The notes under the pieces are model-generated. The model saw only the letters and a program-made list of their open reading frames with translations. It was not told the origin of the DNA and made no database searches. DNA of 64,000 nt from Betaproteobacteria bacterium UBA5216 (lineage in GTDB: Bacteria > Pseudomonadota > Gammaproteobacteria > Burkholderiales > SG8-41). A program made the position numbers and the translations under genes. Where the stretch lies: positions 1-64,000 of the forward strand of contig DHVE01000054.1 of NCBI GenBank assembly GCA_002412495.1. Direction: 5' to 3'. Of this stretch, positions 9,115 to 17,656 are shown piece after piece (positions within the stretch are counted from its first letter, which is position 1; each line of letters begins with the position of its first letter).

Positions 9115-9789
9115 TCACACGGTGGTATGCCAATGTAATCCAAATGGCAGGTGTGGCGGTCCAAACAGAAAGTGCAAGACGCGACGATTGCCGCCACCGT
9201 GAATGCGCGTAGACGCATGCAGTAGCAGCGGGCGCATCAGCAACGCAGCGCCCCGGTCCGCCGCGCACACCACCTCGGCGGTTGTTTCGCGCAGGCGTTC
9301 GATTTCGCCATCGTTCAGACGGCCACTGCAATGCGATCGGGGGATCACGCGTAGCGGCCCCGCATCCGCCGGACACGCATCCAGATGAAGCCGTATCGCG
9401 ACCAGACTTTCAAGCACAGCTGCAGGCGGTTGCGTGTGTAAAACGCCCTCTTTAACGGCCCATCCGCTGCACTCGGTGGCATCAACCCGCGCACGGACAG
9501 GAATGCCTATATCCTGATGAACAGAAACGCCCCAATTCTTTTCGGCACTTTTCTCGAACAGCGTGCATTGCACAGCCGTAGTTGAAGCGCCAAGCAGGGG
9601 GGCAATCTTTACATGTGATCGAAGGGTCTCTGCGAGACGCTGGCACCACGGCAATTGCAACAAGCTGCGCGAACCTGCTTTGGCGACAGCGAGTTGCGAC
9701 ACATTTTCAAGCGCTACATCGCATGCAGCGGACGGAATAACATTCGCAATTAACTCGTAGCCCAGCTCCGTGAAGTGTTCAGTGCTCAT
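9115..9789 (-). CDS. Phytanoyl-CoA dioxygenase (PhyH) family protein
   Basis: Putative Fe(II)/2-oxoglutarate dioxygenase, 224 residues. The metal triad is visible: H91 and D93 in VHQDIGIP and H191 in LLLHASTR, with R203 as the probable 2-oxoglutarate contact. The motif GPLRVIPRSHCSG is typical of PhyH. The ATG at 9789 (MSTEHFTELGYEL) matches the family N-terminus better than the upstream in-frame start. Base use is slightly less GC-rich than in the neighbours. The substrate is unknown. It converges on the 3-hydroxyisobutyrate dehydrogenase-like gene. Confidence 0.8.
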   Translation of the reverse strand: MSTEHFTELGYELIANVIPSAACDVALENVSQLAVAKAGSRSLLQLPWCQRLAETLRSHVKIAPLLGASTTAVQCTLFEKSAEKNWGVSVHQDIGIPVRARVDATECSGWAVKEGVLHTQPPAAVLESLVAIRLHLDACPADAGPLRVIPRSHCSGRLNDGEIERLRETTAEVVCAADRGAALLMRPLLLHASTRIHGGGNRRVLHFLFGPPHLPFGLHWHTTV

Positions 9790-9885
9790 TTCGATGCAAA
9801 GGCTAGCATGAATTGACAACCCCAAGCACGCCAACGATAATCAATTTTCCAGCACAAACAACAGCTTATCGATAGGGGGATCACC

Positions 9886-11130
9886 ATGAACCGCAGACAG
9901 TTAATCCACGCCGCCGCGGCCATTGCGACCCTGCTCGCGCTAACCGCTTGCGGCGACAAAGCGGCACCGCCCGCACCCAAAAAAGCCGACGCGCCGAAGG
10001 CGCCGGAGGTACAGGTGGTAAAGATTGGCGTGGCTTCGCCGCTGACCGGCGCACAGGCGCATATCGGCATCGATATCCGCAACGGCGTGCAGCTCGCGAT
10101 TGAAGACGCCAACAAGGCCGGTGTCAGCATCGGCGGCAAGGCAGTGAAGCTGGAGATGGTGGCCGAAGACGACGAAGCGAATCCCACCAAAGCGACGACC
10201 GTGGCGCAAAAGCTTGCTGACGCCAAAGTCTCGGCCGTGGTAGGACACTTCAATTCCGGCGCGTCAATTCCGGCGTCGAAGATTTATGCGGATGCCGGCA
10301 TTCCGCAGATTTCGCCCTCGAGCACCAATCCGGATTACACGCTGAAAGGCTACAAGACCACCTTCCGCGTGGTCGCGCACGACGGTCAGCAAGGCCCGAC
10401 CCTGGGCCGCTTTGCACTCGATAAGCTCAAGGCGAAGACCATCGCGGTCATTGACGACAGCACGGCGTATGGCCAAGGTCTGGCGGACAACTTTGAAGCG
10501 GCGGTGAAAGTGGGCGGCGCCAAGCTGGTGGCGCGCGAGCACACCACCGACAAAGATACCGACTTCAAAGCGATACTCACCAAGATCAAGGGCAAGAATC
10601 CGGATCTCATCATGTTCGGCGGCATTGATCCGCAAGCCGGCCCGATGAAAAAACAAATGGCTGAACTCGGCATCAAAGTGCCGCTGATCGGCGGTGACGG
10701 CATGCAAACGCCAAATTTCATCAAGCTCGCGGGCGAGGCGTCCGAAGGTACGATGGCCTCGATCCCTGGCCTGCCGAAAGACAAAATGCCCGGCGGCACG
10801 GAGTTTCTTGCCAAGTACAAGGCCAAGTTCAATGCCGAGGTCGAGTTGTTCGCGCCGATGGGCTACGACGCGGTGATGGTGTTTATCGAAGCGATGAAGC
10901 GCGCGGGTTCATCCGACCCGGCGAAGTTTCTGCCCGAAATCAGCAAAACCAATTACAACGGGGTGATCGGCCCCATCGCGTTCGACGAAAAAGGGGATCT
11001 CACCAATGGCCCGATAACCATTTACGTGGTGAAGGGCGGCAAATGGGAGGCGCTGGAAACCGTTACGCCCAACACCGGCGCCAATAACACATCAAAGGCA
11101 GAAGCACCCAAGGACGCGGCGAAGAAGTAA
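9886..11130 (+). CDS. livK: Branched-chain amino acid ABC transporter substrate-binding protein
   Basis: Periplasmic binding protein of the Leu/Ile/Val type, 414 residues. The N-terminus is a lipoprotein signal ending in the lipobox LTAC (Cys22), so the protein is probably anchored to the membrane. The mature part begins with a Pro/Ala/Lys linker, then VVKIGVASPLTGAQAHIG. Motifs VVGHFNSGASIPAS and QISPSSTNPDYT fit the family. It is the first gene of livKHMGF. The ligand could be an amino acid, urea, amide or aromatic compound, since this fold is versatile. Confidence 0.92.
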   Translation: MNRRQLIHAAAAIATLLALTACGDKAAPPAPKKADAPKAPEVQVVKIGVASPLTGAQAHIGIDIRNGVQLAIEDANKAGVSIGGKAVKLEMVAEDDEANPTKATTVAQKLADAKVSAVVGHFNSGASIPASKIYADAGIPQISPSSTNPDYTLKGYKTTFRVVAHDGQQGPTLGRFALDKLKAKTIAVIDDSTAYGQGLADNFEAAVKVGGAKLVAREHTTDKDTDFKAILTKIKGKNPDLIMFGGIDPQAGPMKKQMAELGIKVPLIGGDGMQTPNFIKLAGEASEGTMASIPGLPKDKMPGGTEFLAKYKAKFNAEVELFAPMGYDAVMVFIEAMKRAGSSDPAKFLPEISKTNYNGVIGPIAFDEKGDLTNGPITIYVVKGGKWEALETVTPNTGANNTSKAEAPKDAAKK

Positions 11131-11160
11131 GTGGTACGCTACACGTCATAAAGCAAAATA

Positions 11161-11184
11161 ACGGCACCCGCGCGGTGCCGTTTT
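11161..11184 (+). terminator. Hairpin between livK and livH
   Basis: An 8-bp stem (ACGGCACC with GGTGCCGT) around a 5-base loop, followed by only four T. It lies between the livK stop and the livH start. Such a weak terminator or mRNA-stabilising hairpin would let the binding protein be made in excess over the permease. Confidence 0.6.
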
Positions 11185-11194
11185 CATGTGATTC

Positions 11195-12115
11195 ATGGAT
11201 ATATTCCTCCAACAAATCCTGAACGGCCTGTTGCTCGGCAGCATCTATGCGCTTGTCGCACTGGGCTACACCATGGTCTACGGCATCCTGGGGCTGATCA
11301 ACTTCGCGCACGGCGACATCGTGATGGTGGGTGCGCTGGTGGCGTGGTCGGTGATTAGCGCATTGGGCGCGAGCCTGCCGGTGCCGACGGTATTGCTGCT
11401 GGCCACGGCGGCGGCCATCGTAGTGTGCGTGGTGCTGGGGCTGGTGGTCGAACGCGCCGCGTATCGCCCGCTGCGCCACGCGCCGCGGCTGGCGCCGTTA
11501 ATTACCGCCATCGGTGTGTCGATACTGATCCAGTATTCGGCGGCGCTGGTGTGGGGCAAGCAATATCTGTCGCTGCCGGAAATCGTCAAGCCCGGCCAGA
11601 TCGAATTCGGCGGCGCGCAGATCACCACCACGCAGGCGTTCATTTTTGTGCTCGCGTGCGCCATCATGGCGGCGCTGCTGTGGTTTGTAAAAGCCAGCCG
11701 CATGGGGCGCGCGATGCGCGCCACGGAACAAAACCCGGATGTCGCGGGGCTGATGGGTGTGAACACCACGCGGGTGATCGCGTTCACCTTCGCGCTGGGC
11801 GCATCGATCGGCGCTATCGCGGGCGTGATGGTGGTCTTGTATTACGGGCAAGGGCATTACTTCATGGGCTTCATGCTGGGATTAAAAGCATTTACGGCGG
11901 CGGTGCTCGGCGGCATAGGCAATATTCCTGGCGCGATGCTCGGCGGTCTGCTGCTGGGGCTGATCGAAAGTCTGGCCGCCGGTTATATGGGCGACATCAC
12001 CGGCGGCGTGTTTGGCAGCAATTATCGCGATGTGTATGCGTTTATTGTGTTGGTGCTGGTGTTGATGTTGCGACCGTCGGGGTTGATGGGGGTGGGCTCA
12101 GGTGATCGAGCTTAA
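11195..12115 (+). CDS. livH: Branched-chain amino acid ABC transporter permease LivH
   Basis: Inner-membrane permease, 306 residues with about eight hydrophobic segments. The N-terminal pattern FLQQILNGLLLGSIYALVAL and the cytoplasmic loop AMRATEQNPDVAGLMGVN are family-typical. It pairs with LivM to form the channel. Its stop is 16 bases before the left repeat of the GxxExxY element, so the element lies exactly in the livH-livM gap. Confidence 0.93.
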   Translation: MDIFLQQILNGLLLGSIYALVALGYTMVYGILGLINFAHGDIVMVGALVAWSVISALGASLPVPTVLLLATAAAIVVCVVLGLVVERAAYRPLRHAPRLAPLITAIGVSILIQYSAALVWGKQYLSLPEIVKPGQIEFGGAQITTTQAFIFVLACAIMAALLWFVKASRMGRAMRATEQNPDVAGLMGVNTTRVIAFTFALGASIGAIAGVMVVLYYGQGHYFMGFMLGLKAFTAAVLGGIGNIPGAMLGGLLLGLIESLAAGYMGDITGGVFGSNYRDVYAFIVLVLVLMLRPSGLMGVGSGDRA

Positions 12116-12131
12116 CGCCCAAAATCTTTTT

Positions 12132-12161
12132 GACACAGATTAACGCGGATGAACGCAGATT
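12132..12161 (+). repeat. Left terminal inverted repeat of GxxExxY element
   Basis: 30 bases starting GACACAGATT and ending ACGCAGATT. It pairs with the right repeat apart from two positions (11 and 16). The ATG of the GxxExxY gene (12149) lies inside it. Confidence 0.85.
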
Positions 12162-12529
12162 TAGACATTAACAAGGTGACCGAGTTGGTCATCGGATGCG
12201 CTTATCGGGTTGGAAGTGCATTGGGCTCGGGCTTTCTTGAAAAAGTATATGAGAATGCGTTGATTGTTGAATTACGCAAAGCAAACATGCCGTTTAGCCA
12301 ACAACACGCCATGAAGGTTATGTACTCTGGTGAAGTGGTAGGCGACTATATTGCCGATATCCTTGTGGCTGGCTATGTGATCGTCGAAATCAAGGCGTTA
12401 CATCGTATTGAGAAGATTCACATGGCCCAATGTCTGAATTATCTAAGGGCATTAAATTTGCGGATCGGTTTGCTGATCAATTTCGGTGCGCCGAGTGTAG
12501 AAATCAAACGTATCGTCAACGGACTTTAA
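12149..12529 (+). CDS. GxxExxY protein, PD-(D/E)XK nuclease-like
   Basis: 126-residue protein with the defining motif G28-F-L-E31-K-V-Y34. It also shows a PD-(D/E)XK-like core: D70 (YIADI), then E80-I-K82 after a strand, followed by H91 and Q94 in an amphipathic helix. The family is assigned to the PD-(D/E)XK nuclease superfamily, but no activity is known to me. The first codons come from the left inverted repeat and the stop TAA at 12527 overlaps the right one. There is no clear Shine-Dalgarno site, so translation may depend on coupling to livH. It is unrelated to amino acid transport, and its presence here is best explained by insertion. Confidence 0.88.
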   Translation: MNADLDINKVTELVIGCAYRVGSALGSGFLEKVYENALIVELRKANMPFSQQHAMKVMYSGEVVGDYIADILVAGYVIVEIKALHRIEKIHMAQCLNYLRALNLRIGLLINFGAPSVEIKRIVNGL

Positions 12530-12557
12530 TCTGCGTTCATCTGCGTAAATCTGTGTC
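12528..12557 (-). repeat. Right terminal inverted repeat of GxxExxY element
   Basis: Reverse complement of the left repeat with two mismatches. It contains most of the GxxExxY stop codon and the in-frame GTG at 12553 that is the most likely livM start. Confidence 0.85.
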
Positions 12558-13621
12558 GAAGAATTTGACCTTACATCGTTTTCTCCTTTACGCATCCATT
12601 GCAATAGCAATGATCGCGCTGCCGTTTGTAATCGACGCGACTCTGGGCCGTGCATGGGTGCGTATCATCGACGTGGCGTTGCTGTTCGTGATGCTGGCGC
12701 TGGGCTTGAACATTGTTGTCGGTTACGCCGGCCTGCTTGACTTGGGGTACATCGCGTTTTTTGCCGTGGGTGCGTATTGTTATGCGTTGCTCGCGTCGCC
12801 GCAGTTTGGCATACACGCGTCATTTCTGGTGTTGCTGCCATTGGGCGCGATGGTGGCTGCGGTGTTTGGCGTGATTCTGGGCGCGCCTACGTTGAAATTG
12901 CGCGGTGACTATCTCGCCATTGTGACGTTGGGTTTCGGCGAGATCATCCGCATTTTTTTGAACAACCTGAATCGCCCGGTGAATATCACCAACGGGCCGC
13001 AGGGCATCACGCTGATCGACCCCTTGCAAGCGGCTGGCTTTTCTCTTTCAAAAACATATACTTACGGCGGGTTCGTGATTGCGCCCGTGCATCTGTATTA
13101 CTTCGTGTTTCTGGCGTGCGCGCTGCTGACGATTTTTATTTCGCAGCGCCTGGAAAATTCGCGCATCGGCCGCGCGTGGGTGGCGATACGCGAAGACGAA
13201 CTGGCCGCCAGCGCGATGGGCATCAACACGCGCAACGTCAAGCTGCTGGCGTTTGCGATGGGCGCAACGTTCGGCGGCGTGGCCGGCGGCTTGTTCGCGT
13301 CGTTTCAGGGTTTCATCAGCCCGGAGAGTTTTACGCTGCTCGATTCGGTGATGGTGTTGTGCATGGTGGTGCTGGGCGGCATGGGCAATGTGCGCGGCGT
13401 GGTGCTGGGCGCAATTTTGCTCACGGCATTGCCCGAGGCCTTGCGCTACATCGGGCCGCTGCAACAGCAATGGCTGGGACGCGTATTCATTGACCCTTCC
13501 GACTTGCGCATGTTGTTGTTTGGCCTCGCACTGGTGCTAATGATGTTGTTCCGCCCGGCGGGCTTGTGGCCTTCCAAAACGCGCCGGCGCGAGCTGTTGA
13601 TTAACGCTACGGAGAAAGCTG

Positions 13622-13629
<8 letters not shown>
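12553..13629 (+). CDS. livM: Branched-chain amino acid ABC transporter permease LivM
   Basis: Inner-membrane permease of about 358 residues with eight to ten hydrophobic segments. Family motifs are LGLNIVVGYAGLLDLGYIAF near residue 45 and WVAIREDELAASAMGIN in the cytoplasmic loop. The start is uncertain. A GTG at 12553 sits inside the right repeat of the inserted element and has no good Shine-Dalgarno site; a TTG at 12565 or an ATG at 12610 are alternatives, and the latter would cut the first membrane segment. The frame stays open upstream into the GxxExxY gene, but that part is not LivM-like. The original start may have been replaced by the insertion. Confidence 0.9.
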
Positions 13630-14384
<755 letters not shown>

Positions 14385-14392
<8 letters not shown>

Positions 14393-15101
14393 CGCGCTGC
14401 TTCATGTCGAGGGCCTCAAGGTGGCTTACGGTGGCATCTATGCCGTCAAAGGCATCGATCTCGACGTGCGCGCGGGCGAAATGGTGGCCCTGATCGGCGC
14501 CAACGGCGCGGGCAAGACCACCACGTTAAAAGCGCTGTCCGGCCTGTTGATGCCTGCCGCAGGCAGCGTGCGTTACGACGGACACGACATAACGGGAATG
14601 CCTGCGTTTGAGCTGGTGCGGCGCGGCCTGGCACTCGTGCCCGAGGGCCGCGGGGTGTTTGCGCGCCTCACCGTCGAAGAAAATCTCGCGATGGGCGCTT
14701 ACATTCGTAATGACAAGGCAGCGATTGCCGCGGATTGCGAACGTGCCTATGCCACGTTTCCGCGGCTCGCCGAACGCCGCGCGCAACTCGCCGGCACGCT
14801 CTCCGGCGGCGAGCAGCAAATGCTCGCCATCGCGCGTGCGTTGATGTGCAAGCCGCGCTTGCTGCTGCTGGATGAGCCGAGCATGGGTTTGGCGCCGATT
14901 GTGGTGCAGAAAATTTTTGAAACCATCCGTACGGTTGCGCGCGAGGGCGTTACGCTACTGTTGATCGAACAAAACGCGCGCCTGGCGCTGCAAACCTGTG
15001 ATCGCGGTTATGTGATGGAAAGTGGGTTGATTACGTTAAGCGGCGAAGCGAAAGCGCTGCTCGATAACGCGGACGTGCGGCGTGCCTATCTAGGCGAATA
15101 A
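14385..15101 (+). CDS. livF: Branched-chain amino acid ABC transporter ATPase LivF
   Basis: Second ATPase subunit, 238 residues. Walker A is GANGAGKTTT, the signature is LSGGEQQMLAIARAL and Walker B is LLLLDEPSMGLAP; H-loop EQNARLAL follows. The start is TTG at 14385 with GGAG upstream, overlapping the livG stop by 8 bases. It closes the liv operon before a bidirectional hairpin. Confidence 0.94.
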
Positions 15102-15102
15102 C

Positions 15103-15138
15103 GGCGCCTTCACCCGGCGCGTGTATCGGGTGCGCGCC
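15103..15138. terminator. Hairpin between convergent livF and FAD oxidase genes
   Basis: A stem of GGCGC (15103-15107) with GCGCC (15134-15138) is extended by CACCCG with CGGGTG around a 10-base loop, with small internal bulges. No T tract follows. It is a plausible bidirectional end of transcription. Confidence 0.55.
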
Positions 15139-15142
15139 TGCA

Positions 15143-16546
15143 CTACAGATATTTATCCCACAGCAGATTTCTTAGCCGGTTACCCGGATCAACGCGCGCC
15201 TTCAGCGCGGCGAAGGCGCGGGCTTGCGGGTAGGCGCGGTCAAATTGTTCGCGCGTCGCGTGCAGACGATACGGCAGGTAGTAGCGCCCGCCCAGTTCCA
15301 ATGCCGCATCGATCAGCTTCCGGGTCCAGACACCCACGGCATCGCTGGCCGAGGGTTGCGTGCCCTGTTTGTAATAAAGCACAAACGTAAACATTTCCAC
15401 CGGCGCCCACGCCATCAACGACACCGTATCCGCCGGCGAGTGACGGATCGACACATTCAGCGCATTGACCTGATGCGCCTTCAGGATACCGGCCATCCGC
15501 TGCGTGAACGGCACGAGGTTTGCCACCGGCACAAAGTATTCCTGCAACAGGTAGGTGGATTGGCGGCGCGAGCGGGGCTCCAGTGACGCCGCGTCCTGAC
15601 TGGCCTCGTAGTTTCGCCAAGTCACGGCTTTTTTCAGCAACAGGGCGCGGTCGATCACGCTCTCGCGCAAATGACTGCCGCCGGGCAGTTCCGTGAGCGC
15701 CCAAATCGCATTTTTTTCGAGGTTGTAGTCGAGACCGCGCGGCACCAGCCGGGCTTTTTCCGTCAGCGGTTGTTCGGAAGTAATCCAACTGATCGCGCGC
15801 GGCGACGCAAAGTGTGGCGGCGTCAAATCCGCGTTATGCAAGACCATGTTCTTGTTGGTCAGAATCTTGTCGCGGAAAAACGCGGGATATTGTTCCAGCG
15901 CCACGTTCTCCACCACGCGTTCGATTCTAGAATTGGCATCGAGCGCGAGTTCCACTTCCGTGATGATTCCCAGCCCGCCATAACCCCCGGCTACCGCGCG
16001 AAACAGTTCCGGCTCTCGCGTGCGCGATAACTCCAGCACGTCGCCGCCGGCGGTCACCATTTGCATGGCCTGCACGGCATTCACCAGCGGCCCCTGACCC
16101 ACGTAGCGTCCATGCACATTCACGGACACCGAGCCGCCCACCGTAAAGTTGGCGTAGCTCTGCATGATTTTCACCGACAAATCGCGCGGGTCGATAACCT
16201 CCTGCAGATCGCGCCAGGTCATGCCTGCCTGCACGCGTATGCTGCGTCGCGCCGCGTCGAAAGACACCACCTGATTCATCGCGCGCATGTCCAGATGCAG
16301 TGAACCGGCGGCGGCAATCTGCCCGCCCATGCTGTAGCGGCCGCCGCCTACCGATACCGAACCGCGCCACGCCCGCAACGCAGTGCGAATGTCATCGGCG
16401 GAACGCGGCTTGCGTTCGTCCGCGACGATGACCGGGTTCAGTTGCGTCACGTCGTTGATGGTTTTGCCGCTGGTCGCACCGAGCACGGGGGCGAGTGGGG
16501 AGACGCCTGCGATGGCGGCAAGTTCGAGAAAACGGCGGCGGTGCAT
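15143..16546 (-). CDS. FAD-binding oxidase, lactone-oxidase-like, Tat-exported
   Basis: Flavoprotein of 467 residues in the FAD-binding_4 (VAO) family. The N-terminus MHRRRFLELAAIAG resembles a Tat signal, so export after cofactor loading is likely. The FAD-domain pattern is GGGRYSMGGQ, followed by TVGGSVSVNVHGR. The C-terminal half resembles sugar-lactone oxidases (D-arabinono- or L-gulono-lactone oxidase), including VDPGNRLRNLLWDKYL at the end. The substrate is unknown. ATG 16546 is preferred over an in-frame TTG at 16570 because it places the RRRF motif at the very start. Confidence 0.8.
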   Translation of the reverse strand: MHRRRFLELAAIAGVSPLAPVLGATSGKTINDVTQLNPVIVADERKPRSADDIRTALRAWRGSVSVGGGRYSMGGQIAAAGSLHLDMRAMNQVVSFDAARRSIRVQAGMTWRDLQEVIDPRDLSVKIMQSYANFTVGGSVSVNVHGRYVGQGPLVNAVQAMQMVTAGGDVLELSRTREPELFRAVAGGYGGLGIITEVELALDANSRIERVVENVALEQYPAFFRDKILTNKNMVLHNADLTPPHFASPRAISWITSEQPLTEKARLVPRGLDYNLEKNAIWALTELPGGSHLRESVIDRALLLKKAVTWRNYEASQDAASLEPRSRRQSTYLLQEYFVPVANLVPFTQRMAGILKAHQVNALNVSIRHSPADTVSLMAWAPVEMFTFVLYYKQGTQPSASDAVGVWTRKLIDAALELGGRYYLPYRLHATREQFDRAYPQARAFAALKARVDPGNRLRNLLWDKYL

Positions 16547-16684
16547 GGAGGCTTTTCTGGCCAAGCGCAAAATTTAACGGCTGCGTGAGCAACACGTCTA
16601 TTTTAACCATGCGCCGAACCCGAATTCCAACCCGTGCCGCTACTGACGGAAGTCGCGGGATGTATCCGGTATGATGACGCCACG

Positions 16685-17650
16685 ATGAACAAACGCCAGC
16701 GTTTTATGGCCGCCGTACGCGGCGAACCGGTCGATTACCCGCCCACGGTGGCGTGGTGCAATTTCGCCACCGATGCGATCGATGGCGCCGAGAACGCGCG
16801 CCGCCAGTTGGCGTTTCACGCGCTGTGCGATTGGGACATCTGCAAGGTAATGAACGACTATCGGCTGATTCCGCCGGCCGGCATCGAAACCATAACGACG
16901 CCCGCCGACATGCGACGCTTCGTGAAGCAGTCCATGAGCGAACGCATTTACGCCGAGCAGCTCACGTGTTTGCGCATCATGCGCGACCGGCTTGATCCCG
17001 AAGTGCCGCTGATCGATACGCTGTTCGAACCGTTTTTTTCGCTGCTGTTCGCGGTCGGCTTCTCCAAGGCGCCGCTGATCCGCAGCCACCCGGACGCGGC
17101 GGCCGGCATGCTGAATGCGCTTACCGATACCTTTATCGATTATCTCGCGGAGATTCGCAAAATCCCGGTGGACGGCGTGCTCTACGCCACCAATGCCTGC
17201 ATCCTTGCCCCGTCGTCGCGCGGCATCAGTGACGACGAATTTCACCAGTTTCACGAGCCGTACGACCGGCGTTTGCTCAATGCCATGGCGGGCCTCACGC
17301 GCATCGTGCATGCGCACGGCAATCCGCTGGATTTGCGGCGCATACTGGATTATCCCTGCGAGGTGTTGAGTTGGTCTGACCGGCTGGCGGGAAACCCCTC
17401 CATCGCCGCATTACGCAAACTCACCGGCAAGTGTTTGATGGGCGGCATCGACGAAACCAAGCTGCACGAACGCGCGCTGCCGGAAATCCGCGCCGAAGTG
17501 GCCGATGCGCTGGCGCAGGCCGGCGGTACACGCAACTTCATCCTCGCACCCGGTTGCAATGTCGCGCCAGGCATCGCGCTGCGCGCCCTGCATTGTTTTC
17601 GCGATGCCGCACGCGCGTCAACGGCGTCAGCGGCTTCAGCAAAAGGGTAA
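16685..17650 (+). CDS. Uroporphyrinogen decarboxylase-like protein
   Basis: 321-residue UroD-fold protein. It lacks the substrate signature of true HemE (no WxMRQAGR block) and resembles the methylcobamide methyltransferase-type branch (RQRFMAAVRGEPVDYPPT at the start, ILAPGCNVAPG near the end). The role is unknown. It is the first gene of a tight run with an amino acid oxidase-like gene (6-base gap), an Asp/Glu racemase, a Bug receptor and a gamma-glutamyltransferase homolog. The ATG at 16685 fits homologs; an earlier start at 16634 would add 17 residues. Confidence 0.72.
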   Translation: MNKRQRFMAAVRGEPVDYPPTVAWCNFATDAIDGAENARRQLAFHALCDWDICKVMNDYRLIPPAGIETITTPADMRRFVKQSMSERIYAEQLTCLRIMRDRLDPEVPLIDTLFEPFFSLLFAVGFSKAPLIRSHPDAAAGMLNALTDTFIDYLAEIRKIPVDGVLYATNACILAPSSRGISDDEFHQFHEPYDRRLLNAMAGLTRIVHAHGNPLDLRRILDYPCEVLSWSDRLAGNPSIAALRKLTGKCLMGGIDETKLHERALPEIRAEVADALAQAGGTRNFILAPGCNVAPGIALRALHCFRDAARASTASAASAKG

Positions 17651-17656
17651 GGCGCC

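Larger units (their letters stand above)
12132..12557 (+). mobile_element. 426-bp TIR-bounded element carrying a GxxExxY gene
   Basis: A compact insertion-like unit between livH and livM. It is bounded by 30-bp inverted repeats (12132-12161 and 12528-12557) that match at 28 of 30 positions. Almost the whole inside is one gene, whose start codon is in the left repeat and whose stop codon is in the right repeat. Each repeat is built from three roughly 10-bp units of the form ACRCRGATKA. No target-site duplication was found by eye. I recall similar repeats beside GxxExxY genes in other genomes but could not check. Its mobility is inferred, not shown. Confidence 0.65.

Noticed and set aside
11161..11184. 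Riboswitch or regulator site between livK and livH
   Set aside because: Only a simple 8-bp hairpin; best seen as a weak terminator or stabiliser.
16685..17650. True HemE (uroporphyrinogen decarboxylase)
   Set aside because: The HemE substrate signature is missing, and the gene sits in an amino acid-type cluster rather than with haem genes.
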